A DNA stretch of 22,097 bases. Source: Didymodactylos carnosus (lineage: Eukaryota > Rotifera > Eurotatoria > Philodinida > Philodinidae). Made by a program: the position numbers and the translations under genes. Under the pieces are notes generated by a model, which was given only the letters and a program-made list of their open reading frames with translations, ran no database searches and was not told the DNA's origin. Below are positions 1 through 10,417 of this stretch, one piece after another. The DNA is taken from positions 1 to 22,097 of the forward strand of contig CAJNOQ010002933.1 in NCBI GenBank assembly GCA_905250885.1, read 5' to 3'. The stretch's first letter is position 1. Every line of letters starts with the position of its first letter.

Positions 1-104
1 AAATACTGTACCATAATATTGAGAAATTTTGGCAAAATGATTATAACCAGAGCAGAAGACCGTTTGCTCTACAAAACCAAATGAAAAACTTTTCAAATAC
101 TGAC

Positions 105-474
105 GAGGGAAGGTCCCAAGAGTCCATACATGATTATAGGTAATTTCCGACGCTGATAACGAATATGACATTCGTTTGGGCCCAAATGGACCTTTGGCGT
201 GGATGTCTGGAAAATCAATCTCTTCAGACCCATCCTAAATTCCAAGATGAAGAGATTTTGATCTATCTGTCGTGTAGAGCATGTCGAGTTACCTGTATGA
301 AAAAATTTCAAGACTTAAAGGTTGAGTTATGAATGACTCATGACATTTTTTTCATACAGGTAACTCGACATGCTCTAGACGACAGATAGATCAAAATCTC
401 TTCATCTTGAAATTTAGGATGGGTCTCAAGAGATTCATTTTCCAGACATCCACGCCAAAAGTCCATTTGGGTCC
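105..474. repeat. Foldback element, same family as 16027-16685; right end missing
   Basis: Arms at about 177-306 and 346-474 are imperfect reverse complements around a 40-bp loop; both carry the stretch that reads GCATGTCGAGTTACCTGTAT on the plus strand of the left arm. The left side extends outward to about 105 with a terminal-repeat-like stretch (GGTCCCAAGAGTCCAT) that resembles the end of the element at 16027 (GGTCCCCAAGTGATCCAT). No matching outer part is seen on the right, where a different palindrome begins at 480. No transposase is encoded. Confidence 0.8.
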
Positions 475-479
475 ATAAA

Positions 480-690
480 CTTCATCTGATTGATCTAAAA
501 GTTATACCAGAGGAACTCAAGGCAACTTCTTTTTAAATACTTTTCTTATCGATTTATCGAGTACATAAAAATAAAAAACTTTGTTTCTTTCTTAACACAT
601 TTTTTCACTATAAACCGGTAATGAAAGGTCTTTGAAAAGAAGTTGCCCTAAGTTCCTGTGGTATAAGTTTTAGATGAATCGGATGAAATT
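480..690. repeat. Short foldback abutting the previous element
   Basis: The left arm at about 480-540 (AAAGTTATACCAGAGGAACT, then GGCAACTTCTTTT) pairs imperfectly with the right arm at about 625-690 (AAAAGAAGTTGCC, then GGTATAAGTTTT). The loop is roughly 85 bp. It starts where the right arm of the neighbouring foldback ends, so it may be a nested insertion or an end of a composite element. Confidence 0.75.
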
Positions 691-1414
691 TAAGAGGCAT
701 AATGTGAAACAATGAAAGATCGATTTGTTTGTAAAAATAATTGATGAACCGATTAATCGATAGAGACTTGAAAAAATGTTCCACTGAGTTTTCAATCGGC
801 ACTGAAAAAACGAAGTCTCAGTGATTTTTAGTTTTTATTTGATAGCATTTCTATGGAAAGTGCAAAAAAGAGAAGGATACCTTTAAATGTATTTGAATGG
901 ACAAGATGATGTCTCGGTAAAATGTCAACTGGCTCATACATTTTCTTCGAGTTCAACAGTCATTATACAAAGAATCTTCATCTCTTGGTGTTTAATAGAG
1001 AAAACTATCATGTGTTATGACACAATTTTGTATTTTTGATCACATATAATCAGGTAAAAGTGGTTGATCATCTCGTTATGATATTTTCATATGAGAAGAA
1101 AACATTATTTTCAAATATAACTCGATCTGTTCTACATAGTGATCATGACAACATCGATATTATCAGAGTTTTAAGGTGAATGTCCAAAGACACGAACTCT
1201 TTAGAAGTCTTACAGATAGATGCGTGTAGGCAGCCTAAAAGTTGATATGATCAGAACAGTATTTATATTTATTATACAACGAGTACAAAAAGAGAATGTT
1301 TAATACAAAACGTTAATAATCTCGTTTTAATATACGACACATCAAGTTAAAAATAAATACATGTCAATGAGAAGAATGTTTTGATATTGCCGTTTGAATG
1401 GAAGAAAAAATAGT
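691..1414. other. 3' flank of cactin, no gene seen
   Basis: AT-rich sequence between the foldback pair and the cactin stop codon. It holds the candidate polyadenylation signal and presumably the cactin 3' UTR at its right end. I see no coding region or clear repeat in it. Confidence 0.5.
1268..1273 (-). terminator. Candidate cactin polyadenylation signal
   Basis: AATAAA on the minus strand, about 142 nt after the cactin stop codon. An ATTAAA variant occurs nearer the stop at about 1300-1305. Such hexamers are common by chance in DNA this AT-rich, so the call rests mainly on position. Confidence 0.35.
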
Positions 1415-4400
1415 TTATCGACGATATTTCCATTTTCGAAAATGAAACCATAATTGAAACATACCATTTTGAAATTGACAGCGGAAACCATGTTTATATG
1501 AATAATCCCATTCTTTACTGACAATTTTGAAGGCAATATCCTAAAAAGAATAATGTGTGATGATGAACAATACAAAAGAAGAGAACAAAAATAACTGATG
1601 AATGCAATATTTTTTGGATGATATGAATTCTAAAAATATTAAATCTCAAGTACAGCGAAATATCTGACTTTGCCCAGTTTTTTTTAGTAGTCAACTATTT
1701 CTAATCTACTAAAAAACTTATTCGTTGGTTCAAAAAGATTTTCCACGAAGATCGTCTGGTGAGCTCTATAAATTGATCAGATCACAATCTCATGATGAAA
1801 CTCTCGAGATCAAACGCCGAAAGGCCCATTCAAAAACTCGATAAGGGCACAGAATAAACACCAAATTCGTGATTGGTATCAAGACTTACTAGTTAGAAAA
1901 ACTACTTTTAATTCAAAAATCTGTAAATCATCTGATATGAGTACTTTACGCTGGCTTCTCAAGAAAAACGCTGTATTCTATCGAGTTCTATTTTCACGAT
2001 CACTTTCTTTATTAAGTGAATTGTTGTGCACGAAAAAGTAGTACAAAAATTCTGTCTTACGAGAGAACCTCCCGAGGTGACACCTTCCGTTTCCCATAAT
2101 TTATATCTCAATCGATAGGATATATCGAACTAGTAAAAACTCGTATGGGCCTATTTTACTTCGTTCAAAAGTCATTCAATTTTTTCGCCCTTTTTTTCGC
2201 TGCGTAAAACGACTAAAGTATTCATAACTCACTCACAAAAGATGGTATGAAAGGCTGAATTATTTTTCTGGAGCAGTGCTAGATGTCTACTATGTTCATG
2301 GAACGTTTCAGCTTTTCATCTCTTTTATTCGCTAAGTTACAGAGTTTTCTGTTTTTAAGTAAGTACTGTGGGTCATTTTGACATGGACATGTGCCTAAAC
2401 AGTGATATGAAACTCTCTAAAAGTCTGTTTCTATGGGTTTTCGGCTGCACGCTTTCCAATGGTGTGATTTACAAAGTTCAAAAACACTTTCAGTCAGGTT
2501 TTTCAAAGATTCGATCTCTGGAAATAGTACTTAGAGGTTTTCATATCACTTTTATGGCATATGTCCATGTGCCTAGTCAAAATAACTCACAATACTTACT
2601 TAAAAACGAGACTCTGTAACTTAGTAAATAAAAAAGATGAAAAGCTGAAACGTTCCATGAACATAGTAGACATCTAGCACTGCTCCAGAAAAATAATTCA
2701 GCCTTTCATACCGTCTTTTGTGAGTGTGTTATGAATACTTTAGTCATTTTAGATAGCGAAAAAAAGGGCGAAAAAATTCAATAACTTTAGAACCAAGTAA
2801 AATAGGCCCATATTCTTTTAGATTTTTTACTAGTTCGATATACCCTATCGATTGAAGTATAAATCACTGGAAACAGAAGATGTCACCTCGTGAGGTGTGT
2901 TCTTATTAGTAAGGTGGGATATAACTATACGTCTACTTTTTGTTTAAACATTTTTGTTCCATTTACCTCATAGGGTGGTCCAGCATGAAATTTCAGAATA
3001 CCAAAATCACGATTATCTTCACATATTGTCTAAAATAGAATAAATAAATAATTTCAGAAACGATGAGTGATTAAACTTTGTACATACTAAATTATAAGAT
3101 GGTGTTTTTGTTTTATCAATAAGATCTGGATAGAATATATTGAATTTGTAACCTTGAACAGTTTTTGGTGGTGGATTGTCAGTATCATAATGTTTTTTAT
3201 TATATTGATTCCAATCATAACCCTAAAAATCATTCAACTCAATAGTTTATGAAAATATTAAATATTCATTTCTACATACCGTATGAACTTTATTGAAAAA
3301 TCTCGGCTTTCTTGGTCGATATTTATCTGACCATAAATATTGAATATCTAACGGTACAACACCATTAATTGATGTATCATCCACTGTTAAACTTCCCATA
3401 TCACGAGCAAATTTTTCAAATGCATCTTCAACATCAGGCTAAAAAACAAGAACACTAGAAAACATAAGATAAACTAAGAATTTTTCATTCTTTCTTGATT
3501 TTCATACTTTGATTGATCCTGTCTTTCGAACTTCTTGTCGTTGTCGTTCTAATTTATCTTTATCTACTAGTTCATCGTCAATATATTGTTCAAGATTCAA
3601 ATCAGCTTGTGTTAATAATTGTGGACTATATCGACCTGATTCATAATCTTTAATACATTTTGTTTCTTCTTCATTATTATCTTGTGATTGTTCTGTTTCT
3701 ACTTGTTCTTCTTCATTATCATCATCGTCATCGTTACCATTTGTATCTTTTTCTTTTTTCAATTGTACAACGACGGTTGACGGAAAGAGTGGACTACTTG
3801 AAGGTTGTTGTGGAACAGCAAAAATACCTTGTTCATCTTTAATTTGTCGTAATTTTTTACGTAAATTGAATTGATGTCGATCTTTTAATCGTGCACGTGC
3901 CATATGTGCTTGTAATTGTACTAACAACGATTCCCAATAACCAATATCAATTTCTTTTTCTTTTTCAATTTTTGATTTTATTCGTTCTTCTAATTGTTCT
4001 AATTGTTGATGAGTTTTATTCTTAAATGTTTCATTTACATCTAAAATTGTAAGAAAATATGTTTTAATTATAGAAAAGACTAAAATAAAATATATATTAA
4101 ATACCTACCGGTTACTACAGCTTGATTAATTCCCTCACGTCGATCACCAACATCATTTAATAAATTATTTTGTAATTTTTTTAATTTTTGCAATTCATCT
4201 TCTGTAATTAATGTAATATCAAACCAATATTGTTTATCATATTGACGTTGTGATTGAATTTCTAATTCAGTATAAACTCGTATATCTGCCAATAAATCTT
4301 CTAAATCACGAATACTTAAACCATTAAGATAGGTCGATGGTTCATGTATTTCAACTGATAAATCTTTGTCATCTTCTTCCGATATGTAACGTGCTAATAG

Positions 4401-7400
4401 ATCAATGGGTTTTGCACGACCATCAAAAATACGAATATTTGATCGTAATTTAACTTGATTGAAATGAAACTAAAATCACAATGAATACACATAATTTGAA
4501 ATGAATTCAATATTTCATGTAATAGAGTTTTTTTGTTTTTTTCTCGAAAAAGAATTTAAGAGATTTAGAGAACATGATATTTATCTATTGGATAACGATT
4601 TCATTTTTGTTCGTCATACGGTGAAATCTCTGTAAAACGACTACCCTCGGAATTTTTCAAAAGTAACGGGTGTGCCATAAAGAATGGATAGTCTTCATCG
4701 GATCGAATTACTTTTTGTTTTTAACAGATTCATCGTTCAATACTCCATCAAACCATAAAAATCTTTTTGTTCTAAACGCAAAACTAAAAAAAATTATTTC
4801 AAAAATAATCAAGAAGTTCAACATGTTTAACTTTCAAACTCGTATACATAAACTGTTTTACCATTTTTTCGGTAATAAAATTTATCTGAAAAAATACTAA
4901 ATGATTATGATTTACTGTACAAAAAACGGTGCTCTTTCTGATCGTATAAAAGAAAAGATGTTTCGCTCAAAACCAGTGAATCAAAATCTATTTTTTGCTT
5001 GCCAGGTCGAAAACTGATGGTTTTCGCCTTGACACTTGAACGAAAAAAAGTAATTTTTGTTTGATCTAAGCATGGCTTCTCGTAGTACAATTCATGAAAT
5101 TTCAAACAAAAAAAAATTGGGCTTAAAAGTTTCTATTTCGGCCGAATTACATCGATTTTCCGAGAAGAGCCAAAACCATTCGTATGGAACATACGAAAAA
5201 ATAAAAGCAAATTTTATGCGACAGGGTTTTGCTCGAAAAAATTTTGAAACACACTAGGAAGATCGAGTTTTCAAAACTCTAAAAAATAGCTCACCTACTT
5301 TTTTTCTGTTTCTTCATCTTTGAGCACAAACGCAAAGAAATTTATTTTCGGCTTGAAAGTTGGACATGTTGGACTTCTTCATTATTTTTACAATAACTGT
5401 TTTAGTTTTTAGTTTAGAACAAAAACTTTTTTATGATTTGATAATGAATTGAACGATGAATCTTTTAAAAACAAAAATTAATTCAATTCGATGAAAACTG
5501 ACGGAGTTATTGAGGAAATACAAAATATCCGTATTTCCCACTAACACGTGCTCTGGTCATTGGTCAGCGTACGTAGACGATCGCAGAGAGAGGTTTCACT
5601 GTAATATAAACAAAAGAAGGGCAAAAAAAAGAATAGTGAGACTTCGCGTATTTTTATTGTATCTCACTCATAAGATATGATATCATATGATATAATATAG
5701 ATATCTACGGTGTAGAAGAATGAGAGAGACAAAATTAGAGAATAAGTATGAATTTCAAGGTTGAATGAGTAGACCAAAAGAATGAGAGAATCGATTTTCT
5801 CACTGTTCCCGGTGCATCTGTCTTTCAGATGAGTAGCGATGTGAGTAAAAAAACACATAAATCCCAAAAAAAGATCTTAAATTATCGACCAATTTCTGAA
5901 AAAATTGATACATACAACAACAATAACAGTTAGAAGATGAAGAATTACGTGGTGAGATAATCCGAATTACAAATCGTTTCTGTTTAATGAACAAAATAAT
6001 ACGAGTTTGTCAACAATTTTGTATCGAAAATGTCTTCACTAAAGCGTTCTACTCAACATACACTTAGCAAAAACAATGTTCATTAGAAACGCTGCCCTTT
6101 ATCCTTTCTGAAAGAAGTATCTGATAAAACTACATACACAGAGTATTCCCGATCTTATTTAATTTTATTTGTTAAGAATCAAATATTTCGACCTTTACGG
6201 TCATTGTCAATGATAGAAAACTGTACACAGGAATGAAAATGACAGAACTATACATAGACACAGATAAACATTTTCAATTTATTTGTCAAAAAACGACAAG
6301 AACTGGACTGTATACATTTTCTTTTTTAAAAAACCATCCGCATGTTTAAAGAAAAAGTACTTAGACAATATTATCAAAAGATGAAAAAACAAAATTACTG
6401 ACTAGTGTATGGTGGAATTAGTCTCGTATCGCCTAATGTTTTCTCTTTTCCAAACCGTCTGGAAAGACGTATAAAGGCACGGATCGATCTGTTCCGTTCA
6501 AGACTGGAGCTTGAGCACGTATCATGAAAAATTGTTTTATTAAAAATTTATATCTACGTTGTTCAATGAGAAGAATACGAAAATCATTTGATGTTATCAC
6601 GTGTCCTGTGCTTTCATAGTGTTTAGTGATAGCTGATTTTGTTGTGATCTTTTTTTTAAAACATGCGCATGTTTTTTAAAAAAGAAAATGTATACAGTCC
6701 AGTTCTTGTCGTGTTTTGTCAAGTAAAATGAAAATGTTTGTCTATGTCTATCTATAGTTCTGCTACTTTTATTCTTGTGTACAGTTTTCTATCATTGACA
6801 ATGACTGTAAAGGTAAAAATATAAAAGTTAACAAGAATAAAATTCTACACAGCTGCATTATTAGTTATTAAATTATTGAAAAAATCGTTGCCTACTTCTA
6901 TTAATATTTCCGATCTCCTAATATTATACACTTTGGTGTTCAATACTAACTATGTGCAATATTAACAATAAACAGAATATCCTTGTTAGAAGATGGAAAA
7001 TTGTTTACATACCGAATCTTCTTGTTTTTCCCATTCACGATAATAGTCAGCTTCCTTCAAACGTTGTAAAAATTCTTTTTCTTTATCCATTTCTTCTTTT
7101 TGACGTTCACGTTCTAAACGTTGTCGTTTCAATTTCTCAAGTTCAGACTAAAAATAAGTAAATAATGTAAAATAGATGAAATATATTTTCAATTTCTGTG
7201 CTTTTATCATTGTGAGCAAATGCCCGAACGGGTAGGAAGAATCAAATAAAACATACTTTGTTTTCCTCTACTCTTTGCTTTGTTATATTGTTTAATTGAG
7301 CAACGGGTAAATTTGTATAACCCTGACGCTCCAATTTCTTTACCCAAACAAAATTTTCTAATAATTTATCATCACCAAATGGATTATTTGTATTATTCAT

Positions 7401-7880
7401 ATCCTAAATCAAAACAGAGACATAAATTTTTTTAACATAAAAATAGAATCGTTATCTACCATATGTTCTTCACCCCAACCTAATTCTGATTTTCGTCGTC
7501 GTTCTTTTTCCGTTTTTTTTGCTAAACGTCTCAAACGTTTTTCTTGCGGTGTTTCAATAGTTTTCACTAATGCACGTTGTTTCCTAAAGACACAAATTTA
7601 AGATTGTAGTTCTTATAAAATAAGAAACAAATTCAATACAAGCCTACTTTTTTTCTAAGCGTAATTTTTCTCTTTCATTTTCAATTTGTGCCATAGTTTT
7701 TTCACCAGTTGATATTCGTTCACGACTCTTCTCACAATATTCATCTTGATCAGTCGATTGCGATGATGAACGAGATTCTCGTGATGATCGTGATTTTGAA
7801 CGATGACCACTATCTTTTTTGTCACGATGACGGTGATGATGATGCTTTTTCTTATGTTTTTCTTTAGAATATTTTACCAT
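1415..7880 (-). CDS. cactin: Cactin, spliceosome-associated protein (complete, 10 exons)
   Basis: Joined on the minus strand: 7880-7648, 7583-7460, 7403-7257, 7147-7013, 4469-4109, 4040-3508, 3438-3280, 3222-3088, 3029-2967, 1540-1415. All junctions are GT-AG, phases agree throughout, and the join gives 671 residues (human about 758). Seen: a Lys/His-rich and Arg/Ser-rich N-terminus (residues 1-45); a charged coiled-coil-like stretch with LGWGEEHM near 112-119 and NPFGDDKLL in exon 3; a Cactin_mid-type region from about 225 (DGRAKPIDLLARYISEED, ITEDEL, GYWESLL, HMARARLK); an acidic Asp/Glu linker in exon 6; and the conserved C-terminal domain from about 547 (KYRPRKPRFFNKVHT, HYDTDNPPPKTVQGYKFNIF, HAGPPYE, then DIAFKIV and a final KYRR). 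Family knowledge: Cactin acts in the nucleus in pre-mRNA splicing and was first found as a partner of IkB/Cactus. The last exon lies 1.4 kb from exon 9, across a foldback-bearing intron; its start at 1540 (TTTTTAG before GAT) restores the PYE-DIAF junction exactly. The start at 7880 is the first ATG, in context GCCATGG. Confidence 0.95.
1799..2041 (+). other. 80-codon open stretch within cactin intron 9, unrecognised
   Basis: One plus-strand frame is open from stop to stop for 80 codons, antisense to cactin. The translation is Lys/Arg/Ser-rich and includes QNKHQIRDWYQDLL and MSTLRWLLKKN, loosely like a helix-turn-helix of the Tc1/mariner type. No start codon lies near its beginning. It sits immediately left of the foldback that starts at 2061. 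It may be a transposon remnant or chance. Confidence 0.15.
2061..2906. repeat. Long foldback element inside cactin intron 9
   Basis: Arms of about 370 bp (2061-2440 and 2520-2906) are imperfect reverse complements with a loop of about 80 bp. The outer ends read AGAACCTCCCGAGGTGACAC on the left and, in reverse complement, AACACACCTCACGAGGTGACA on the right. Long well-matched blocks include GCAGTGCTAGATGTCTACTA and GAACGTTTCAGCTTTTCATC. No transposase is visible; the 83-residue frame at 2368-2619 runs across the loop and looks like chance. I could not define a target-site duplication. The superfamily is unknown. Confidence 0.9.
4619..5601. mobile_element. Non-autonomous Tc1/mariner (pogo-like) element in cactin intron 4
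   Basis: The left end reads CGGTGAAATCTCTGTAAAAC directly after a TA; the right end, in reverse complement, reads CAGTGAAACCTCTCTCTGC, and on the plus strand it is followed by TA. The first 13 bases of the two ends agree at 11 positions. Further in, 4711-4850 pairs with 5352-5497 as an imperfect inverted repeat. Ends beginning CAGT..AACCTCTCT with TA target sites are typical, as far as I know, of pogo-type Tc1/mariner elements. The 983-bp interior holds only short frames (for example 5090-5257 plus strand) that I cannot match to a transposase. Confidence 0.65.
5665..5700. repeat. AT-rich palindromic patch
   Basis: Contains the perfect 14-bp palindrome ATATGATATCATAT followed by more ATGATATAAT repeats, between the two transposon-like elements of cactin intron 4. 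Confidence 0.4.
6158..6846. repeat. Second foldback element in cactin intron 4
   Basis: Arms at about 6158-6355 and 6651-6846 are close reverse complements; matched blocks include GTCATTGTCAATGATAGAAA, ACTGTACACA, ACGACAAGAACTGGACTGTA and TACATTTTCTTTTTTAAAAA. The loop is about 295 bp and contains no recognisable gene. The element type is not known to me. Confidence 0.88.
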
Positions 7881-7915
7881 GGCTTTCTGAAAGTAAACAA
7901 ATCAAATGTACTGTA
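7881..7915 (-). promoter_or_regulatory. Splice acceptor 6 nt before the cactin start codon
   Basis: Reading the minus strand, a pyrimidine-containing stretch ends in TTTACTTTCAG at 7887, followed by AAAGCC and the ATG at 7880-7878. An acceptor this close to the start means either a 5'-UTR intron whose upstream exon is not identifiable here, or a spliced-leader trans-splicing site. Choosing between them needs transcript 5' ends. Confidence 0.45.
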
Positions 7916-8953
7916 ATAAATAACAATTTAATTTAGAAGTTTCAAAGACAGTGTCGATAGAGAGAGGGAGAGTATTTTTTCAGTCATTTTCTTTTTTCAA
8001 TTTCAATAATGATGAAAAGTTCGTTTTCAAACTTAAACATTGTTGAACTGCAATTCTGAATTATTAAAATGACTTTTTTTGTTCAGACTCTTCTAAATAA
8101 AAGCGAAATAAACTAAAGGAGAAGAAAACAATACAAGACAAAAGAATTTGTTTGTTAGTCAAAATCTCAACTTTTAAGAGTACAATTTATTAACAGTTTT
8201 ATAGATGCTGCGTGATTGAAATCACTCTCTGTTTTGGAACAAAGAAGAAAGTACCATTTTAAGATTAAGAGCAAAGTAGTTGTGATTGTGAATCTCATTA
8301 GAAACGTGGATCTGATCGTGTAACTCTCGTTTCTAAGTACCGGCTCGTCTTCATTTCAATGTTTTTAATGGCATTTTGAACAACTGAACTCCACAGTACT
8401 CTCCAGCATGCCATTAAAATTCTCTTTCACGGCTATGATCAAAGTTGATTTTACAGAGGAAATATTCACAGTAATGAAAATTTTCTAGTTTCAAGTAGTT
8501 TCCACTCTTCTCAATTACTAACAACAACAAGTCGATTGCAATTGTGTGCTACGCATAAGTTGCGATGTCGACAGACTCCCATAATTCTGAAAAATTCAAG
8601 AAGTTTTGATAAATTGTTTTCAGTAAAATCTCGTAGAAAGACAGAGAGAAATATTGAAAATTCAATTCAGTTGTCAATCTGCAGCATTCAAAAAACTTCT
8701 CTCCCATTTTCAAATCTTTTCTACGTTGCGTAATTCTCTAAATCACGTCGTGACACATTTTGCAAAACAAAATGACTAAACAAAGATAAGAATAAAAAGG
8801 CCAAAATGTCTGCAAAAACTCAGAATATCTAAGTAATAGAGATTAATATAAAAAAACTGAGAGTCAAACTGAGTTCAAATAACTTCTAAGGTACTTTATG
8901 TTTAGCAAAAAATACATCAAAAAGTCAATATATGTACAAAAAAAAATAGAAAA
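7887..8953. other. Interval between cactin and the TFIP11-like gene
   Basis: No gene is supported here. It should hold the cactin promoter and the TFIP11-like 3' UTR, since the two genes share a strand. Two small hairpins are visible: TTAGAAACG and CGTTTCTAA at about 8299-8335, and TTTTTAATGGCA with TGCCATTAAAA at about 8364-8420. The plus-strand frame at 8536-8733 has no recognisable similarity and is left out. Confidence 0.5.
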
Positions 8954-10363
8954 TCAACATGCTTTTTTAGCTAATGAATTTAATGCAGTTGGTACCCACT
9001 GACCATTTTCCAATAGAAATAGAACTTTTTTATCAATATAAACCTTCACATTACCAAAGTGATACACTTGTTTTCCTTCATAATAACGATTTTTCACTGG
9101 TAAAAATAAAATATTATGTTCACCAGCTTTTTTCTCAACTAAATCCTTAAAACTGTGAATAATCGGTGATGATGATGAGGCCACACCACGATTTAACAGT
9201 GTCTCATAATCAAGATTATCAACAGACTTTGACTGTTGAGTGGAAGTTGGTACTGTGCTAGATGGTAAGTGTGATAAACTACGATCAATCATTTCAAGTC
9301 CTTCAGTTAATTTTTCTTTGATTGTTGGATGACTGATTAATGTTGAAGGTATAAGAGATCTCCATTGAGAATACCAACATTGAATTTCATTATAATTTGA
9401 TGTTGTATTTAACCAATCATTTAATACTTTCAACCATTTTGGAAAAAAACTATGTTCCAATAGAATAATCATACTCGTCATTGGAATCATTTCATGCCAA
9501 GAAATTATCCAGTTCCATGGTTCAATTATTTGTTGTTTAGGATCAATCACAAATTGTTGCATGGTTATAATTAATTTTGGTATAATATATTTATTCATAA
9601 ATGCATCCCACATTTTTTGTTTAAATACATTTTTCCATGGTAATAAAATCTCTTTTGCCGATGAATCAGATGGTTGCCAATGTTTTAATGCATAGCCTAA
9701 TTTTGTTTGTATAGGTAAATATAATAATTCAAGACGTTCTTTCATCAATGGTAACCAAGGATGTATCCATGAATGAATTGAAATTGAATCCGTTAATGAA
9801 TTCCATAAATCAATTTCTCGTTCTAAACGTGGTATTATTAATTGATCTAATATGTTATCTAATATCCATAAGGGAATACACGGTAACCAATGTTCAAGAA
9901 ACTCAATTAATTTATCTGATTCACGTGGATTCCAATTAAGAATACATTGTCGTACTTTTGGCATCCATATGTCCCATAATAAACGATGATAAGGATCTAA
10001 ATTTTGGATAGATGATAATGGTATCACTGTTGTCCCATTATTTTTATCTTCTAGTACTACTCTCCATTTTGAAAATAATTTAATTAATTCATCGTTATCG
10101 GTAGATAATGGCTCCCATGTTGATAAATATTGTTTCATATACGGATGTAAGACAGACACAGCTAAATTGGATAAACGATATCGACTATAGTCTTTAAAAA
10201 AATCTCGATGTAACTCATCAAATATTGTTTGTAAAAAAAATAAATCATTTAGATCATGAATATTTTGTGAATTGAAATATTCTTTAGATTTGTTAATTAT
10301 ATCCAACAATTCATTCAAACGACTTACTCGTTTTTCCTCATCGTTCAATTTTTCTTCAGTCAT
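8954..10363 (-). CDS. TFIP11: Tuftelin-interacting protein 11 homologue, C-terminal half only (GCFC domain; G-patch not found)
   Basis: One open frame, 469 residues from the first ATG. It aligns with the last half of TFIP11 (human about 837 aa). Residues 3-20 (EEKLNDEEKRVSRLNELL) fit the end of the coiled coil before the GCFC domain. The GCFC-like region follows with WILDNILDQL (166-175), IHSWIHPWLPLM (196-207), PSDSSAK (231-237) and FPKWL (307-311). A low-complexity Ser/Thr linker covers about 365-400. The conserved C-terminus has FKDLVEKKAGEHNI (405-418), EGKQ, a run of beta-strand-like residues and WVPTALNSL. Family knowledge: TFIP11 is the metazoan counterpart of yeast Ntr1; its G-patch recruits the helicase DHX15 for spliceosome disassembly. 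The TIP_N and G-patch regions are missing. An in-frame stop lies about 80 nt upstream, with one weak AG acceptor between it and the ATG, so the frame is either a truncated copy or the last exon of a gene whose earlier exons I cannot find in the 5 kb upstream. Confidence 0.88.
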   Translation of the reverse strand: MTEEKLNDEEKRVSRLNELLDIINKSKEYFNSQNIHDLNDLFFLQTIFDELHRDFFKDYSRYRLSNLAVSVLHPYMKQYLSTWEPLSTDNDELIKLFSKWRVVLEDKNNGTTVIPLSSIQNLDPYHRLLWDIWMPKVRQCILNWNPRESDKLIEFLEHWLPCIPLWILDNILDQLIIPRLEREIDLWNSLTDSISIHSWIHPWLPLMKERLELLYLPIQTKLGYALKHWQPSDSSAKEILLPWKNVFKQKMWDAFMNKYIIPKLIITMQQFVIDPKQQIIEPWNWIISWHEMIPMTSMIILLEHSFFPKWLKVLNDWLNTTSNYNEIQCWYSQWRSLIPSTLISHPTIKEKLTEGLEMIDRSLSHLPSSTVPTSTQQSKSVDNLDYETLLNRGVASSSSPIIHSFKDLVEKKAGEHNILFLPVKNRYYEGKQVYHFGNVKVYIDKKVLFLLENGQWVPTALNSLAKKAC

Positions 10364-10417
10364 ATAGATCAATAAGTCAATATTGTGGATTGTCAGTTCA
10401 CAGCAGTAGTAGTACGA

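Noticed and set aside
480-690. Both arms of the short foldback translate to a similar peptide (IP-EL-ATSF)
   Set aside because: Differences between the arms fall mainly at first and second codon positions, which is not what a protein under selection would show.
1342-1575. 77-residue minus-strand frame overlapping the cactin end
   Set aside because: It is in the wrong frame; the neighbouring frame at 1540-1415 gives the exact Cactin C-terminus after a good acceptor.
2368-2619. 83-residue plus-strand frame
   Set aside because: It crosses the loop and both inner arms of a foldback inside cactin intron 9 and has no recognisable domain.
3660-3842. 60-residue plus-strand frame
   Set aside because: It is the antisense of the acidic Asp/Glu repeat in cactin exon 6; its Leu/His/Tyr-rich sequence is a shadow.
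9748-9939. 63-residue plus-strand frame
   Set aside because: Antisense shadow of the TFIP11-like coding region.
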